Source: Halocaridina rubra (Eukaryota > Arthropoda > Malacostraca > Decapoda > Atyidae). From it: a DNA stretch of 64,000 nt. Below, piece after piece: positions 14,989 through 26,163 of this stretch; within the stretch, counting starts at the first letter, position 1, and the number at the start of each line of letters is the position of its first letter. Both the position numbers and the translations under genes were made by a program. The stretch spans positions 22,501 to 86,500 of the forward strand of contig JAXCGZ010020991.1 in the NCBI GenBank assembly GCA_037179515.1. The letters are read 5' to 3'. Below the pieces are notes generated by a model that made no database searches, was not told where the DNA came from, and was given only the letters and a program-made list of their open reading frames with translations.

Positions 14989-15342
14989 GGGTATTATTGC
15001 ATTATAGGACCACCTCGTTTTCCAGTTGAAATAAAGGTTTTCTGCTAGTTTTTTGTGTTTTAAGCGAATCTGACCTTCATTTGCATCCGGAAATTAGTCC
15101 TTCACTCTGAAAAATTAACTGTTAGTTAAAAATCACTGGGAAAAATTAACCGTTAGTTAAAAATCACTGGCTTTCTGGTAATTGAAGAGTTGTTGTAGCC
15201 GCCCGTTACTCAATTTCAAATCGCGCACTGAGTTAATGAAATAAGGGGTGGGGTTAGGTTAGTTCAAAACACAGAAAAACTACCAAAAAAAAATTTATTT
15301 CAATTGGAAAATAGAGGTGGTCCTATAATGCAATTTTACCTA
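14989..15342. mobile_element. MITE-like element with about 70-bp terminal inverted repeats
   Basis: Left end 'attgcattataggaccacct' is the exact complement of 'aggtggtcctataatgcaat' at the right end. The match extends about 70 bp inward, through 'ttgaaataaa' to 'ttttgtgtttt'. The interior has two tandem copies of 'gttagttaaaaatcactgg'. No transposase is encoded, so it would be non-autonomous. Confidence 0.85.
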
Positions 15343-15507
15343 ATCTTGTGATATTTCTTATCTGAGGGTGTGAAAGTAAATATATACCACATTTTATTAA
15401 ATTGATTCAAAATGGATATCAATGGAAAACCGTAATTTACAGTTCTTATGTGGTGTGAAACTATGAAAGAAAGCATTTCCCTGTGTGTCCAAAGAAATCT
15501 TTGTTAA

Positions 15508-15612
15508 TTCAATGACCCCTATCCCTCGTGTAAGAGGGTGGTCGAGCCAAAGAACACAATCACCACAAACCAAAACACTCCTCGATCTCTCTTCTTAGCT
15601 CTCCCCCACAAT
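15508..15612 (+). repeat. Single arm related to the 1912-2389 foldback
   Basis: 'tgtaagagggtggtcgagcc', 'aaagaacacaatcaccac' and 'agctctcccccac' follow the same order as one arm of the large foldback, at lower identity. Confidence 0.65.
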
Positions 15613-15772
15613 TGTAAATCGAAGACATAATTTTTCATTGCCACCAACTCTGTGTTATATTCAGTATGCAAGGACCATACTTTATTAATAAATTATAGTT
15701 GTAAATTAGTAAATAAACATCATTACACTGGTTTAATGGTAAAGATGTGTTTTATGCACCCTTTCAATTTTT

Positions 15773-15914
<142 letters not shown>

Positions 15915-15992
15915 TTTTATTTATTTTTTTTTTTTTAAACCAACCTAACCTAATTAACCTAACAACTAAACTAATCTAAGTCAAATTTGAAA

Positions 15993-16554
15993 CCTAAAAG
16001 CCTGTCTAGATGAGCAGGCATCTTTCCGGCAGCGTGGCTGGCGGGCAAATTCTGCTGGGCATACCCGTGAATGTTGATCTAGTTTTGCTGGTCAAAACCA
16101 CTTACATCTAAGTTGTTTATCATACGACACTCGACAAGGTGCTGGCACCATCGACCATGCCCGCTCATTCATCACGGCGGAGGTGATGAATGGGTGGGCA
16201 TGGCCGATGGTGCCAGTACCTTGTCGAGTGTCGTACAATAAACAACTTAGCTGTAAGTGGTTTTGACCAGCAAATACTAGCAGGATCACTGCAAGACTTT
16301 GGGCTAGACACTGCAGGTTTCCGTTGTGCACTGTTTACAGTGACGTGAGAAGTGGGCGAAAAGGCTTCTATGAGTCCCCTATGTTAACTTACATCTGGCG
16401 GTGTTGTACCTCCAATACTTGCCTCTGCCCACCGGGCACTGGCTGGTGTTTTCACTTAACACGGGCATAGCCATTTCGCTGGTTTGCCCGTTATAAGAGC
16501 CCGATGACAGACTTGCCTGCCGATCAGGCCCACTTGTCTGGACATGCCTTTAGG
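15993..16554. mobile_element. Nested foldback element
   Basis: The inner inverted repeat 16083-16274 has arms of about 92 bp: 'tttgctggtcaaaaccactt', 'cgacactcgacaaggt', 'ctggcaccatcg' and complements. It sits inside weaker outer arms: left 'cctaaaagcctgtctagatg', right the rough complement ending 'ggacatgcctttagg'. A frame at 16092-16331 is just the palindrome read through. Likely a non-autonomous foldback transposon. Confidence 0.75.
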
Positions 16555-17020
16555 AACGAGTCATGGAGGGGTTCATAAAACTAATCTTAACTGGTTCAGG
16601 TTGTGATTAGATGTTGGTTGCTCTCTACTGTAGTGGTTTTGGCTATATATTTGCATCAGAAAACTAGTTTTTCACCTTCTTTTACACACAAAGTTTGAAA
16701 ACTGTATAATTTAACCAAAGGTACTATAGGTATCTGAGATATATATGATGTATTATTACTTCCATGTCCGATTAGTAATTGCAGTTCATTATATCTTATA
16801 ACTGACCCTGTTCTTATATTGATAATAATATAGTATCAAGTATCGATCCTATTCATAGTGTTTCCATTAACTGTTGAATAATGAAAGTATTTGGTAAAAT
16901 TACAATCGTTGATTACTATAAACAATGCTCCTCCTTGGGTTTCAATGTGTATTCACATCTTAACTACTTCTTATTACACATATTACAGTATACTTATTTT
17001 TCATTTTAACCAGCATATTC
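16555..17020. other. Upstream region of the PPP1R35-like gene
   Basis: AT-rich. A good acceptor ('ttttcattttaaccag') ends at 17013, seven bases before the start codon. The 5' UTR is therefore probably split by an intron; I cannot locate its first exon. Confidence 0.45.
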
Positions 17021-18456
17021 ATGGCAACTAGTAATAACACCAATAAATTCACTCAAAGAAGTGAAAGGCACATTAGATTTGATGTTGAAACTGATGAAGA
17101 CAGGTTGACAAGAAAGAAAAGTACCAAAGCTCATCCTCATGTACAGCCAGCACTTACAAACTTGCAAACTAAGAACATACCAACCTGTACTACAGTCAAG
17201 AAGGAATTGAAAAATTATTCTGATCATCCCAGAAGAGGCAAGACAGCTAGGGAGATAGATACGGGATTATCTGCTCCATTACCCGAGAGTGCAGAAGAAG
17301 TGTATGGAGCCCCAGAACTGCATTCCACTATCCGTATTGGACAGGCACTTGTAAAAGCCAAAAATAAAAAGCCTGATCTTCACCAGTTAGTCGAGGATAA
17401 ACTTCATTCTCCCAACACTGGAGCTAGAGTTAAAACAGAGGTTAGCCTAATTTTGTTTTTTATTTCATAACTATTAATAATAATTATCAAAAATTATTAA
17501 TTATAAATTATTATTATGGTTTCTTATCAATAGTTGTCAAAATAATGATAGCAACAATAATTGCTTTCTAGTTCATCCCTGAAAACATAAAACTTTTAAT
17601 GTATGGTGTCTTGAACATGGTTCTGCATTATTAACTAGAAGAACTAAGTCCGATCCTTTCTTCTAACTGTGTTCCCCTTTCAGGTCAGCAAAAAAGTGGG
17701 TGTTCCAACATCAAAGAATGTATTCCGTGATCTGGTTTCCGTTGAGGTCAGTCAAGATGCTCTCACTAGGCAGTTGGAGGAGCAGCTGCAAGTCAGGTAT
17801 ATACCTTCAGTAGTCTTGTCATATTGGTTTCAAAATCTATGTAATGATTTTGTGAAACCTGTAATTTGGGAGACAGATATTCAGTGTGAGCTCAGGCACA
17901 AAATTTTATAATTATATTCCAATCCTGCAGCTAAAATCGGATACAATTATTAAAAGTTTTCTCATTACTTAATGGACATGGACTTATGAATTTTAGAGAA
18001 ACATAATCCAAGATACGGAAATGAGATTCCATTGAATAAATTCCAAGGTGTGAGAGATGTGTATTTTGTACGTATACAGTATGTCCCTAACAAGCTTGGT
18101 GACTTGTAGGTTATTTTTGCAACAAAATGCCTTATCTTCCTGAAGCCTGTGGTGCCCACAACTGAAGGTCAGGAAGCAGGGCTTTATTTTAATGTGAATA
18201 TCAGTATGAATCTAATTTTGATGTATGCATTGCTTTTATTACTTTTCACAGAGCCAGTGTTGTAAGGCCACCCCCTCAAGTTCAAGATTCAGAGCCTCAG
18301 CTTAGTGACTACCTCAATCCAGAGGATTACGTGACAAGTGCCAGAGTGACGACCGCCAAAGTGTATCTTCCATTTTCAAGCGTTAAGCCACAAACTGTCA
18401 AGAGAGAAGATTATTTGAAACTTGCCGAGTATTTTCTCGGGTCATCTTATAGGTGA
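17021..18456 (+). CDS. PPP1R35: PPP1R35-like protein (protein phosphatase 1 regulatory subunit 35)
   Basis: Exons 17021-17440, 17684-17796 and 18252-18456 are joined by AG/GT sites in phases 0 and 2, giving 738 nt and 245 residues, close to the vertebrate protein (about 250). Residues 16-20 (R-H-I-R-F) fit an RVxF PP1-docking motif. Residues 141-245 resemble the PPP1R35 C-terminal domain: VGVPTSKNVFRDLVSVEV, a helical Gln/Leu segment (QDALTRQLEEQLQ), then PPPQ and an acidic L-NPED loop. In vertebrates PPP1R35 is a centrosomal PP1-binding protein needed for centriole elongation. The middle (20-140) is basic, polar and likely disordered. The exon 1 frame runs on into intron 1 (to 17470), which is not coding. 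The family assignment rests on recognition of the C-terminal pattern. Confidence 0.8.
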
Positions 18457-19110
18457 TGAACCTTACCTTTAGTAATGTATTCGGTAAAAAGGAAAATTTT
18501 TTGAATAGGTCTATTGTATGGATCATTACTCCAGTTGGTGTGCAAGTATCCTGTTTTTATACAGCTTTTACATAGCATATGCAAAAGATATAGTAAAATA
18601 ACCTTTAAGAAGATATTGACTTCATTATCTATATTTTCGAAATGTTCAAAGTTTATCTTGAGCATCAGATATTTACTGAAATTATATATTTCTGGTTAAC
18701 TTACTTGATGTCTAAATTGTTGTAAAATACTTTTCTCATAGCAAGCACCAATTTTGCTGTACTGTAGGCTAAATACTCACTCTGTTCATTTCAGGAAAAA
18801 CTTTTTTCATTATTTTTATATGGCCTCAGATAAACTATTTAAGTTTTCTAAGTTGCAAGAGTAATAATATAGGACTACAGAAGTAGAGATTTCACTGTTA
18901 CCTTTCGTATTCAGAAAAGCCATATCCCAAAGTTGTTCTCTCTCTCAATTTTTAGAACTGGCAGTTAAGGTCTAATGTCTTGGTGGTTTACCTCGTCCTG
19001 TAGCAGTATGCCAAAGCATTTCATAGCACTTGGTAAGTTTTTTTTTTTTTTCCAACAGTCCACCAAAGCAGTTACATTATAATGAAAAGGTGTTTTTAAA
19101 TATGTTCTGT

Positions 19111-19164
19111 AATTATACAATGATAATGTAACAGTATAATTATACAATGATAATGTAACAGTAT
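19111..19164. repeat. Tandem duplication, 27-bp unit
   Basis: 'aattatacaatgataatgta' plus 'acagtat' occurs twice without a gap. Confidence 0.95.
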
Positions 19165-20647
19165 ATGTTAATAAGTAATATTTTTTTCTAACATAACACC
19201 ATATCTCTCTGAAGCCAGCAATGTCCTCAACTGAACAAAAAGGATCTGCCCCTCATGAAGCATGAAATTCTGGGAGAGCCTTCGGTCACCTGGGCTTTTA
19301 CCTCTCTCTCTACACAATACACCCAACAACACAACTGTTCTACACCAAGAAATGACTATTGCAGTCATTTTTGAAGACTCCTAACCAGAGTCGTTGAGAG
19401 CAACCCAGTAAACATATAGGAGACTGCATCGCATACAACCATATAAGCCATCAACACAACATGCACTCCCTGGGTGCTCTGTGCTCAAGGTCAGGATTGG
19501 TATTATATTCCTTAGGGACTCGGGGCTGCTTGGCCACAGCTCAGGAAGCAACAACTGAACAAAAATTGGGAGGCACCAGGGTCTTGAAAGGAACAGTAAT
19601 TCTTTATGTTTATTCTCAAGAGTACAAAAATTAAAGCATTCAATATTAACAGTTTCAACAAAGCCACATATACAGTACAGAGCACTAATCTAGTAAAGTA
19701 AATATATGTAAGGTCACTAGCTGAAAACATAAAACTCTAAAAGGAGTTTACACTGCTTATCAAAATATATTTATGAGTCTTGAAGAAGCCACTTTGAACC
19801 TGATAAATATAATGTTATGATTATTCAACAGACATTCTGAGCCTGCCTGGTAAGTCTGAATATTTATATAAATAAAAAATAAACTGCACTGCAATGTTAA
19901 TGTAGCAATTTTTTTCCTTAGCTAGAGATTGGTAATTTGTACATCAGATTTTAAACTTGACAGATGCCATTGTTGGCACCATGACAGTGTCTCATATTAT
20001 TCTCCCAGACTTTGCTTGACTCTGGAATTTATACCTGGACGTGTGAATTGTATTTTTACCTGATCATTACAAGATCGAGATTTTTTTTTATAGTCATATG
20101 TAATAGAACAGCAACAACAACAGCGAGTCACAGGTTTGCTTATTTCAATGTGTAATTTTTTTTTGTCTTATGTACTTATAGAAGAATCTAACATTTTTTA
20201 AATACACAATATTTGTTATACACGGTACAGAAAAATACCTTCGGTGCAAACCACATATAAAAATGTTATGAAATTGACTTTAGTAAAAACTTACTATTTA
20301 GAACACCCAAAAATCAAAGTGAAGGAAATTCATATTCCATAGCATTATATAAAAATAATACAAATAACTTGTCATTCTAATAACTGCAAAGATCATACAC
20401 ATAACTCAGGATCTCCGATGAGTATGCATTTATGTCATTCATATACCATCACTATCAAATATATTAAAATAGTATCAAATAGTATAAAAAAAAAAATATA
20501 GTAACCATTTTACACAAACCGTGCAAAAAACATTTACAGGAGGTAAAGTTTTTTTGTGTCGGTCATAATTTGTTTGCAAAAAATATTGACTATCATAGAT
20601 ATACTCCTAAGAATGCTTTTGATGTGATAACATAGTATCAGTACCAA

Positions 20648-20815
20648 GTTAGGTCACCATGGCAAAGTGGTAACCTTTGCGACTTGAGTTGTCAGGTCGA
20701 AGGGTCACAGCCCATCATGGTCTGAGCTTAGAAAGGGCATTCACACAGGGTAATGATCACACCTGCCAAAACCAAAGCCTTTTGCAAGAAGGCACCATTC
20801 ATGACGTAAAATATA
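20648..20815 (+). mobile_element. tRNA-like SINE, family A
   Basis: A-box-like 'ATGGCAAAGTGGTAAC', B-box-like 'GGTCGAAGGGTCACAGCCC', then 'tggtctgagcttagaaaggg', 'tgccaaaaccaaagcc' and 'tgacgtaaaa'. Same order as the copies at 57026 and 43238. Confidence 0.8.
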
Positions 20816-21831
20816 TCACTATATTAATCCCAACAATTCAGTGAAACTGCTATCATTTGCAAATGTGTGACAAGAAGTATTGAGATAAAATTATGACTTT
20901 CGCATCTATTCGAGCAAATACTGTTTGAAGGCACTTGATAACACAGTAACTAACATTTAGCGCTAATGTGATAAAATTTTACGTAATTACAGCTTATATT
21001 TCAAAAAATTAGGATGCATGTATTTATTTTTACTTTGCATGGAACGCAATTTTTTTGACAACTCGTCCATTACACAGGATGTTCTGCACTGCAGTATCCT
21101 ACATTCAATGCACGAAAATTATTGGTTACAAAGAGCATATAGTTTATAATACTAAAAAATTGACTTTTAAGTGTGATATACAGTAGTGTACAAAAATGAC
21201 ATATTGCAGAGGGGCACTAAATTGCATACACTGTTAAAGCATTTGGACTTGTAATTTTGCAATATTTAATTTTTCACCTATTCAATTACTGGTACAGACT
21301 GTTTTTACAACTTCTCTACAGCTGTCTCGTCATCTGAATAAACAATATTCATTTTATGAGTAATTAATAAATTTTTTGTGAGAAAAAAATGATAGCTACA
21401 GCCTTTCAGAAAACCTTGAAGGGGAAAAAATTGAGGTTTGATTGAGGACTGGCTCTTAAAGCTAAAGAGTATTCCCTAGTTCCAACAAAAACAATGTGCA
21501 GAAAGACGTATCTTGTACAATTTAAATCCAAATTTAAATGCTATTAACATATTCAGATCAGCTACCTAATATTATCTGTTAATAAAGTTAACAGTTAATA
21601 ATAATAATTCATGCTGATAATCGAAAAAGCAGCATTCAACAGAATATATGAGGAAGACATTTAAAAGAGCAAATTATAAGATGTAAGACACCATGAATTC
21701 TGGTTTAACAAATCTCTTAAAAGAGTCAAGACAGGAAGAACTAATGAATGGGCATTATAAAAATAGTGGTTCTTTATGTGGAAGACAACAAAGCCACACC
21801 ATATATTTCTGAATAACAATTACCACCAGTA

Positions 21832-22107
21832 CAGAAGCTCCCCTACTTACGAACAATCGAGTTAAGAACATTCGCAGATACAACCAAAATTCTACCCATG
21901 GGTAGGATTGTATTATATTGCATTATTATTACTGTATATAACATTAATATTGTATACTTCATGTTTTATGTAGACTAAGTGTCTTTAGCCTAAGTACTGC
22001 ATATGTATGTACTGTACAGTGCTTTATTTATCTAAACAACTTGCTAATACTTTTTCTTGCAAACGGACTTCTGGAACCTAACTCGTTCGTAAGTTGGGGA
22101 GTGTCTG
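21832..22107 (+). mobile_element. MITE with TIRs (copy 1)
   Basis: Ends 'CAGAAGCTCCCCTACTTACG' and 'CGTAAGTTGGGGAGTGTCTG' are imperfect inverted repeats. A TA precedes the left end; on the right the sequence is TTTA. A second copy at 27475-27776 is bounded by TA on both sides, so a Tc1/mariner-type target duplication is likely. No coding capacity. Confidence 0.8.
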
Positions 22108-24055
22108 TTTACATATCTTTGATAAAAAATATTTACATTTTGTACAGAGCTTTTCTGGATTTTTCTTCTCAGCAATATCTTAGTTTTTAATAATTATCAA
22201 GATCTTTATATCTTAAAGTTAACAAAGTGCTTAATGCTATAAGATTTGTCTATTATACTCCCCCATATACAAGATTTCAATTAATTTTCCACACAAAAAC
22301 GTTCCTTGAAAAATAACTGTGTACAGAATTTTAGATGAAAATTTTGGACATCTATATAAATGTCATTAATAGTGAACTGCCGTGTAAGAAGGACCACAGC
22401 TATTGTCAGAGCCGGTCTTGAATGAATCTTATAAACAACATCCCTTAACATCACCACCTAAGGTGGGTAACTTTCTAAGGACATAATTGCAATTAAGACA
22501 CAAGACTTCCATTAACAGAAGTACTATTGTATATAGTTTATCTTTGCAAATACTCATTAATCCAGGCCTAGATCATTTTAGGTATTGTATAATTTTGCAA
22601 GACGCTCATTTACTCCAGGCCCACATATTAATCTGAAATGCATGAGGGGAAAAGAATTTGTATATTGTCTCTTAAAACCAACATTGTACCAGTGGATTTT
22701 CTCAGTTAAGGTTTCATACTGTTGCCATCAGTGACCGCCTGATAATACAGAGACAACAGTGAATCAAATTTTATACTGTAAACAGAACCCTTAAAGTAAA
22801 TAGGTTTTCTTTTTATAAATATTATCTCAATACACACTACAACAACAAATAACCGAACGACATCTGAATGAGATCACTACAAAGCTTTATTAAAGTAGTA
22901 ATGATAATGATAATTTCATTAGGTTTATGTTAAATTAATAAATTTATGCAAAACAGTGACTACCAATTTTTTATCTTAACAGCATTAAATTAGTCTGGCT
23001 TAGATTACATTTACTATAATAAAAATATCCATGAGACATCTACTGCTATCACACAATAGAGCTGTTGATGCTAGAACACTTCCTACTTTCAATACCCCAT
23101 CATGTATCACTAATATCACACATACACGGACTTTACTTAATTCATTCTGTTGTTACATGACAGGATGAAAAAGTAATAACTAATTTTCAATATCATATCA
23201 TACGTATGCACAGACTGCAAAGATATAGTTGATATACTCAAAATTTATATATAAACCCTTCCGAATTTATTTTTTTTCTTTTTACACTAGATATCCTTCA
23301 GAAAGACGTAATATATCCCAACTAAACTCGGCCACATTCTAGGACAGAGGGCAAGATATGTCACTATACAAATGATTCCGAAAAGACTTCAAAGTAGGTG
23401 TGGGGTGATGTTACCGAGGGCACTGAATAGGGTGAAAAAGTAAGACTTCCATATCTAGGCAGGCAAACACTGAATTGTATGATGAAGAAGCAATTCCTAC
23501 TTGCACATTAAATATAACAAAAAATATAACACCAAATGCAAGTGAGAAAAAAAAATTAAAATTGCCTTAAGAAATTCTGAGAAGTCAGCCAGGTCCTCAA
23601 GATGAGGAGCAGAAAAGAAAACCAATTAGAGCTATTTCTAAGCTTACGACATACCAGCATAGTATATATTGAAAAGCAAACAGTGTTATAAGGAATTAAG
23701 CATCTAATGCACCACCAAGTAGGATACCATTTGTAAACCGTTTTTGGATAAACGGGGCATTGTCCTCAACTTTTGGCATGGCAATTAACTCATAAAATAT
23801 GGTAATTATTACAGCAGAACTTCATTTTGTTTACAGAGATTTTCCTCTGGAAAATCCTGAAAGCACATTGATCATTTTGGCCTTTGCTGCATCAAAGGCA
23901 TTTTACTATTTTTAATACACAACAGATTTTGGACAAACCAAGTTGCAATTTTGTTTTTTTGTTGTTGTTTTTTTTGGGTGGGGAGGAAAAAAACAACTTG
24001 CAAATGAACGAGACAAAATTATAACTGTTTTTTTAAGGATGATAGGTGATGCCTT

Positions 24056-24229
24056 ACCTACAATATGCCGTAAAACATGCTTACAGCTTTGAAACTAAAA
24101 CTTTTGATATCTCAGTGGCTGTTCATGTTATTTTCACGATTAAAACCTAAAAATAACACAAGCAGTTACCGAGATATCAAAGTTTTAAAGTTGCGAAACT
24201 TAAAACGTGTTTCTTGGCATTTTGTAGGT
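24056..24229. repeat. Inverted repeat, 174 bp
   Basis: 'acctacaatatgcc' to 'ttgatatctc' pairs with 'gagatatcaa' to 'ggcattttgtaggt'; arms of about 80 bp are some 75% complementary by eye. It would form a long imperfect hairpin if it lies in the melt 3' UTR. An old MITE is an alternative. Confidence 0.65.
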
Positions 24230-25025
24230 TGGCACTTAGCCCAGTATAGTACAAGGCACCTCAAATACACAATTTATAACATATAACCATGTTTTGTAGA
24301 GATAAAAACAACTACTACTCCATCAAAAGCCTATATACTGATAATATAAATGATAAATGGAAATTTTGATAAAATATTGCACAATGAATATCATAGAAAT
24401 AGTTAAGTAACATAAGAATTAATAAAATACCATAACAGCAAGGAGTAAAACATTATACACATACAGAATAGTAAAGATTACAAAAAGAATAAAAATACGC
24501 TAGATATAAAGAGGGAGCGCGTACAATACACGAAGAGTATTAAATTAACAATTACATGCACTAACATAAGAAGAAAAAACAGACAAGAGAAAGGAAATAT
24601 TATACAAAACCGCCAAAATTTCAATAATAATATAAAAATACTTTTAAAAACACACATTAAGATTCAATTTAGATCATGATTGAACAAAGAAAAGTACCAG
24701 AAAATTAAATGGTAAAAAAGATTCAGTACATAAAATATCAACTTACATCATGACTTATTGTCATTTACTCAACATTAAAAAAGAAAACATCAAAATAAAA
24801 GAAAAAAATACATATTGTACAGTACGAAAATTCATCATAGATTATGAAACATGTCTGCTCATTCGACAGCTTCAGCAAAATTATATTTGTTCTTCCAAAG
24901 CAATTAATAAAAGATATTAAATAAAGAACGGTTAAGAATACTTAAGACTCAGTATCTAAGAGACACCATCCTTACTTTACTCTTTCTTGACTTTGCAATG
25001 AAACCTTTCTGGAGACTGGGAGTTA

Positions 25026-25060
25026 CGAGCACAGGGCTCTTTCCCGTAAGCACAATTAAG
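25026..25060. repeat. Short dispersed repeat
   Basis: 'cacagggctctttcccgtaa' then 'gcacaatta' is the reverse of the phrase at 6244 and 48806. Confidence 0.5.
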
Positions 25061-26163
25061 GCAAGAATCCAGATACAAGTTCTAAACATATTGCTGCTTA
25101 CTCTCTCTTCCCAATATGATCATTTCCTCTAAATATATTTCACTGTACTACCTCCTACGAAAATTATAATTCCTTTCTTTTACATAATTACCAAAGGTAT
25201 TTGTTTATAGAAACAATGCATAGCAAATATTAGAAAGATACAAATGTAAAAGTCTTACATTGAATTGGAAATTTCAACTTTACTTGACTAAACGATTCTG
25301 AAAAAAAAAAAAAAATCAGCCACAAAAGCTATGTCAACAATAATTCTCAAGCATTACTACAATAAAAGACACTTCTCGTCTTCTACTTATGCTAGGATCA
25401 AAAAACTAGAAAATAAAAGGAACTGTGTAATACTAAAAGCTGAAACTTTGATTAAAAAAATCTCCTACCGCAAAAATGTCACTACCAGCACTGGTGCATC
25501 CATAAACTCCTTAAACTTTGTGCAATAAGAAAACAACGTCATTTAAACACAAAAAGTATTCATTACCCAAATAACCATAAAAAGGAGTATTCAAAACAGC
25601 TACAAAACATCCACAACAGCTGCATTTATAGAATATTAATAACACAGACAACAGGTCAATATATATAGAGTCAAGTTCATAAAAAATCCAAATGAAAATG
25701 TACAGCAACTACATTATATACACAACACTGAAACTAAATGACATTAAGTTTGTCAAATAAATTAATGCGATGAGTTCCATTACAGAGTACGGTACTCTGA
25801 TTCCACGATCAAAATAAATACGAACTATGAGAGATGTACATTTTGCTAAACTGCAAACCTGAAGTTCAACTGTCGTGATAACTTAGCAGGCCAGTGAGGA
25901 GCAAAAATGTAAGGCACTTATTAGACATATGGAAAGGTTTTGACAATTGAGAACAAACCATAGAAACCCGGTACTAGTTATGCAAAAGGATGTCTCATAT
26001 TTCAATAAATTCCTATACGGCAAATTTACTTAATGGGGTCCTAAGACCTAATTAAGAAGTGACCGGTAACTGCTAATTTAAGATAACTTCTCATCTCACA
26101 AGTCATAAGTTACTTTTTCTTGGTAGTTCGACTGAAGTCCCTTACCATTACTTAAAGAGGATA

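Larger units (their letters stand above)
18457..26163. other. Gene-free block, probably long melt 3' UTR plus intergenic DNA
   Basis: Lies between the convergent PPP1R35-like and melt stop codons. It is about 7.7 kb, AT-rich, and has no long open frame and no long microsatellite. Many TTTATT (minus-strand AATAAA) hexamers exist, for example near 19608 and 21022, so the melt 3' end cannot be placed. It holds a family A SINE (20648), a MITE (21832), an inverted repeat (24056) and a 27-bp tandem duplication (19111). Confidence 0.5.
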
